DNA of 64,000 nt from JAGVSR01 sp963778225 (lineage in GTDB: Bacteria; Pseudomonadota; Alphaproteobacteria; Rhizobiales; Hyphomicrobiaceae), in the NCBI GenBank assembly GCA_963778225.1, contig CAVZTR010000010.1:1-64000 (forward strand). The letters run 5' to 3'. The position numbers and the translations under genes were made by a program. Below, piece after piece: positions 62,960-64,000 of this stretch (position 1 is its first letter; every line of letters starts with the position of its first letter). The notes under the pieces are model-generated. The model had not been told where the DNA came from. It was given only the letters and a program-made list of their open reading frames with translations, and searched no databases.

Positions 62960-64000
62960 ATGGCTGAGACGTTCAACGGCCGCAAGCGCATCCGGAAGAA
63001 GTTTGGCTCGATCCGCGAAGTCGCGGAAATGCCGAACCTCATCGAGGTCCAGAAGAGCTCATATGATGACTTCCTGATGGTCAAGGAACCGCCGGGCGGC
63101 CGTAAGGACGACCACGGTCTCCAGGCCGTCTTCAAGTCGGTCTTCCCGATCTCGGACTTCTCCGGCAAGTCGACGCTCGAATTCGTGCGCTACGAGTTCG
63201 ACCCGCCGAAGTACGACGTCGACGAGTGCATGCAGCGCGACATGACTTTCTCCGCGCCCTTGAAGGTCAAGCTGCGCCTGATCGTGTTCGATGTGAACGA
63301 AGAGACCGGCTCCAAGTCCATCAAGGACGTCAAGGAGCAGGACGTCTACATGGGCGAAATGCCCCTCATGACGTCGAACGGCACGTTCGTGATCAACGGC
63401 ACCGAGCGCGTGATCGTCTCCCAGATGCACCGCTCGCCGGGCGTCTTCTTCGATCATGACCGCGGCCGCACGCACGCATCCGGCAAGCTGTTGTTTGCTG
63501 CCCGCATCATCCCCTATCGCGGCTCCTGGCTCGACTTCGAATTCGACGCCAAGGATGTCGTCTACGTGCGCATCGACCGCCGCCGCAAGTTGCCGGTGAC
63601 GACGCTGCTGTACGCGCTGGGTCTCGACGACGAGCAGATCCTGTCCACCTTCTACCGCCAGATTCCGGTCAAGGAATCCAAGCGCGGCTGGAAGATGCCG
63701 TTCGACGCCAGCAAGATCCGCGGCATGACCCCGCTCGGCGATCTCATCGACGCCAAGTCGGGCGACGTTGTGGCGAAGGCCGGCGAAAAGATCACCGCCC
63801 GCAAGGCGCGTGAACTCGCCGAAGCCGGCCTCAAGGAAGTGCTCGTTTCGGCCGAAGATCTCTCCGGTCGCTACATCGGCGAAGACGTCGTCGATCTCGA
63901 AAGCGGACAGATCTACGCCGAAGCCGGCGATGAACTGGATCCCAAGCTCCTGGCCGAAATCAAGGACCAGAAGATCAAGGAATTCCAGATCCTCGATATT
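62960..64000 (+). CDS. rpoB: RNA polymerase beta subunit (5' part, cut by window end)
   Basis: ATG 62960 follows GAGGAG. 347 codons are present. The beta subunit N-terminal region reads RKKFGSIREVAEMPNLIEVQ, then DFSGKSTLEFVRYEFDPPKY, VYMGEMPLMTSNGTFVINGTER split as MGEMPLMTSNG and VINGTERVIVSQMHRSPGVF, and ARIIPYRGSWLDFEFDAKD. It catalyses RNA synthesis together with beta prime. The rifampicin region lies beyond the window. Confidence 0.97.
   Translation, partial: MAETFNGRKRIRKKFGSIREVAEMPNLIEVQKSSYDDFLMVKEPPGGRKDDHGLQAVFKSVFPISDFSGKSTLEFVRYEFDPPKYDVDECMQRDMTFSAPLKVKLRLIVFDVNEETGSKSIKDVKEQDVYMGEMPLMTSNGTFVINGTERVIVSQMHRSPGVFFDHDRGRTHASGKLLFAARIIPYRGSWLDFEFDAKDVVYVRIDRRRKLPVTTLLYALGLDDEQILSTFYRQIPVKESKRGWKMPFDASKIRGMTPLGDLIDAKSGDVVAKAGEKITARKARELAEAGLKEVLVSAEDLSGRYIGEDVVDLESGQIYAEAGDELDPKLLAEIKDQKIKEFQILDI

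Overview
The window looks like the chromosome of a methylotrophic alphaproteobacterium of the order Hyphomicrobiales, most like Hyphomicrobium and relatives. Three things point there: a lanthanide-type methanol dehydrogenase (XoxF) with its cytochrome and binding-protein partners, the formyltransferase/hydrolase complex Fhc, and genes for making tetrahydromethanopterin and methanofuran-like cofactors. High GC and the gene order tuf - tRNA-Trp - secE - nusG - rplKAJL - rpoB agree with this. The genus is inference.

Layout. 1-2.2 kb: a broken secreted peptidoglycan-binding protein, a small membrane protein and a SAM-dependent methyltransferase. 2.9-8.9 kb: a minus-strand prophage remnant (Gp157-like protein, Rad52-like annealing protein with a frameshifted HNH tail, ParB-methyltransferase, DUF5681 protein, terminase large subunit) with no capsid, tail or integrase genes. 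9.0-13.9 kb: a decayed XRE regulator, a frameshifted UDP-glucose dehydrogenase, a type III glutamine synthetase-like enzyme divergent from a TetR regulator, and a NusG/RfaH paralogue. 14.0-18.0 kb: housekeeping genes rplY, pth and ychF with a DUF3297 gene. 18.1-22.4 kb: a zinc-homeostasis island (COG0523 GTPase, Zur, TonB-dependent receptor) with matching Zur-like boxes in front of the GTPase and the receptor.

24.3-53.4 kb is an almost uninterrupted C1-metabolism island. The fhcBADC operon turns formyl-H4MPT into formate. Around xoxF (34.9-36.8 kb) lie two nearly identical cytochrome c genes, xoxJ, a CXXCW protein, a SoxYZ-like carrier, a metallohydrolase, two beta-propeller proteins, an MxaD-like protein, an ABC-2 exporter with a binding protein, and several unnamed secreted proteins. 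A second ABC transporter (NitT/TauT type) leads into a cofactor-biosynthesis run: MfnB-like, FolB-like, amino-acid-kinase-like, DmrB-like, dihydropteroate-synthase-like and DUF447. Methanol would be oxidised by XoxF in the periplasm with electrons passed to the XoxG-type cytochromes. The formaldehyde would be carried on H4MPT and released as formate by Fhc.

53.4-64.0 kb: a frameshifted ogt-like gene, katG, tRNA-Gly, tuf with an unusual switch I loop, a YbjQ-family gene, tRNA-Trp and the secE-nusG-rplKAJL-rpoB block, with rpoB cut by the window end.

Two points deserve emphasis. The second cytochrome is a predicted lipoprotein in which a long Ala/Pro-rich tether carries a near copy of the XoxG domain. 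Also, at least six otherwise conserved genes are broken by single-base shifts, which looks more like consensus errors in the assembly than real gene decay.
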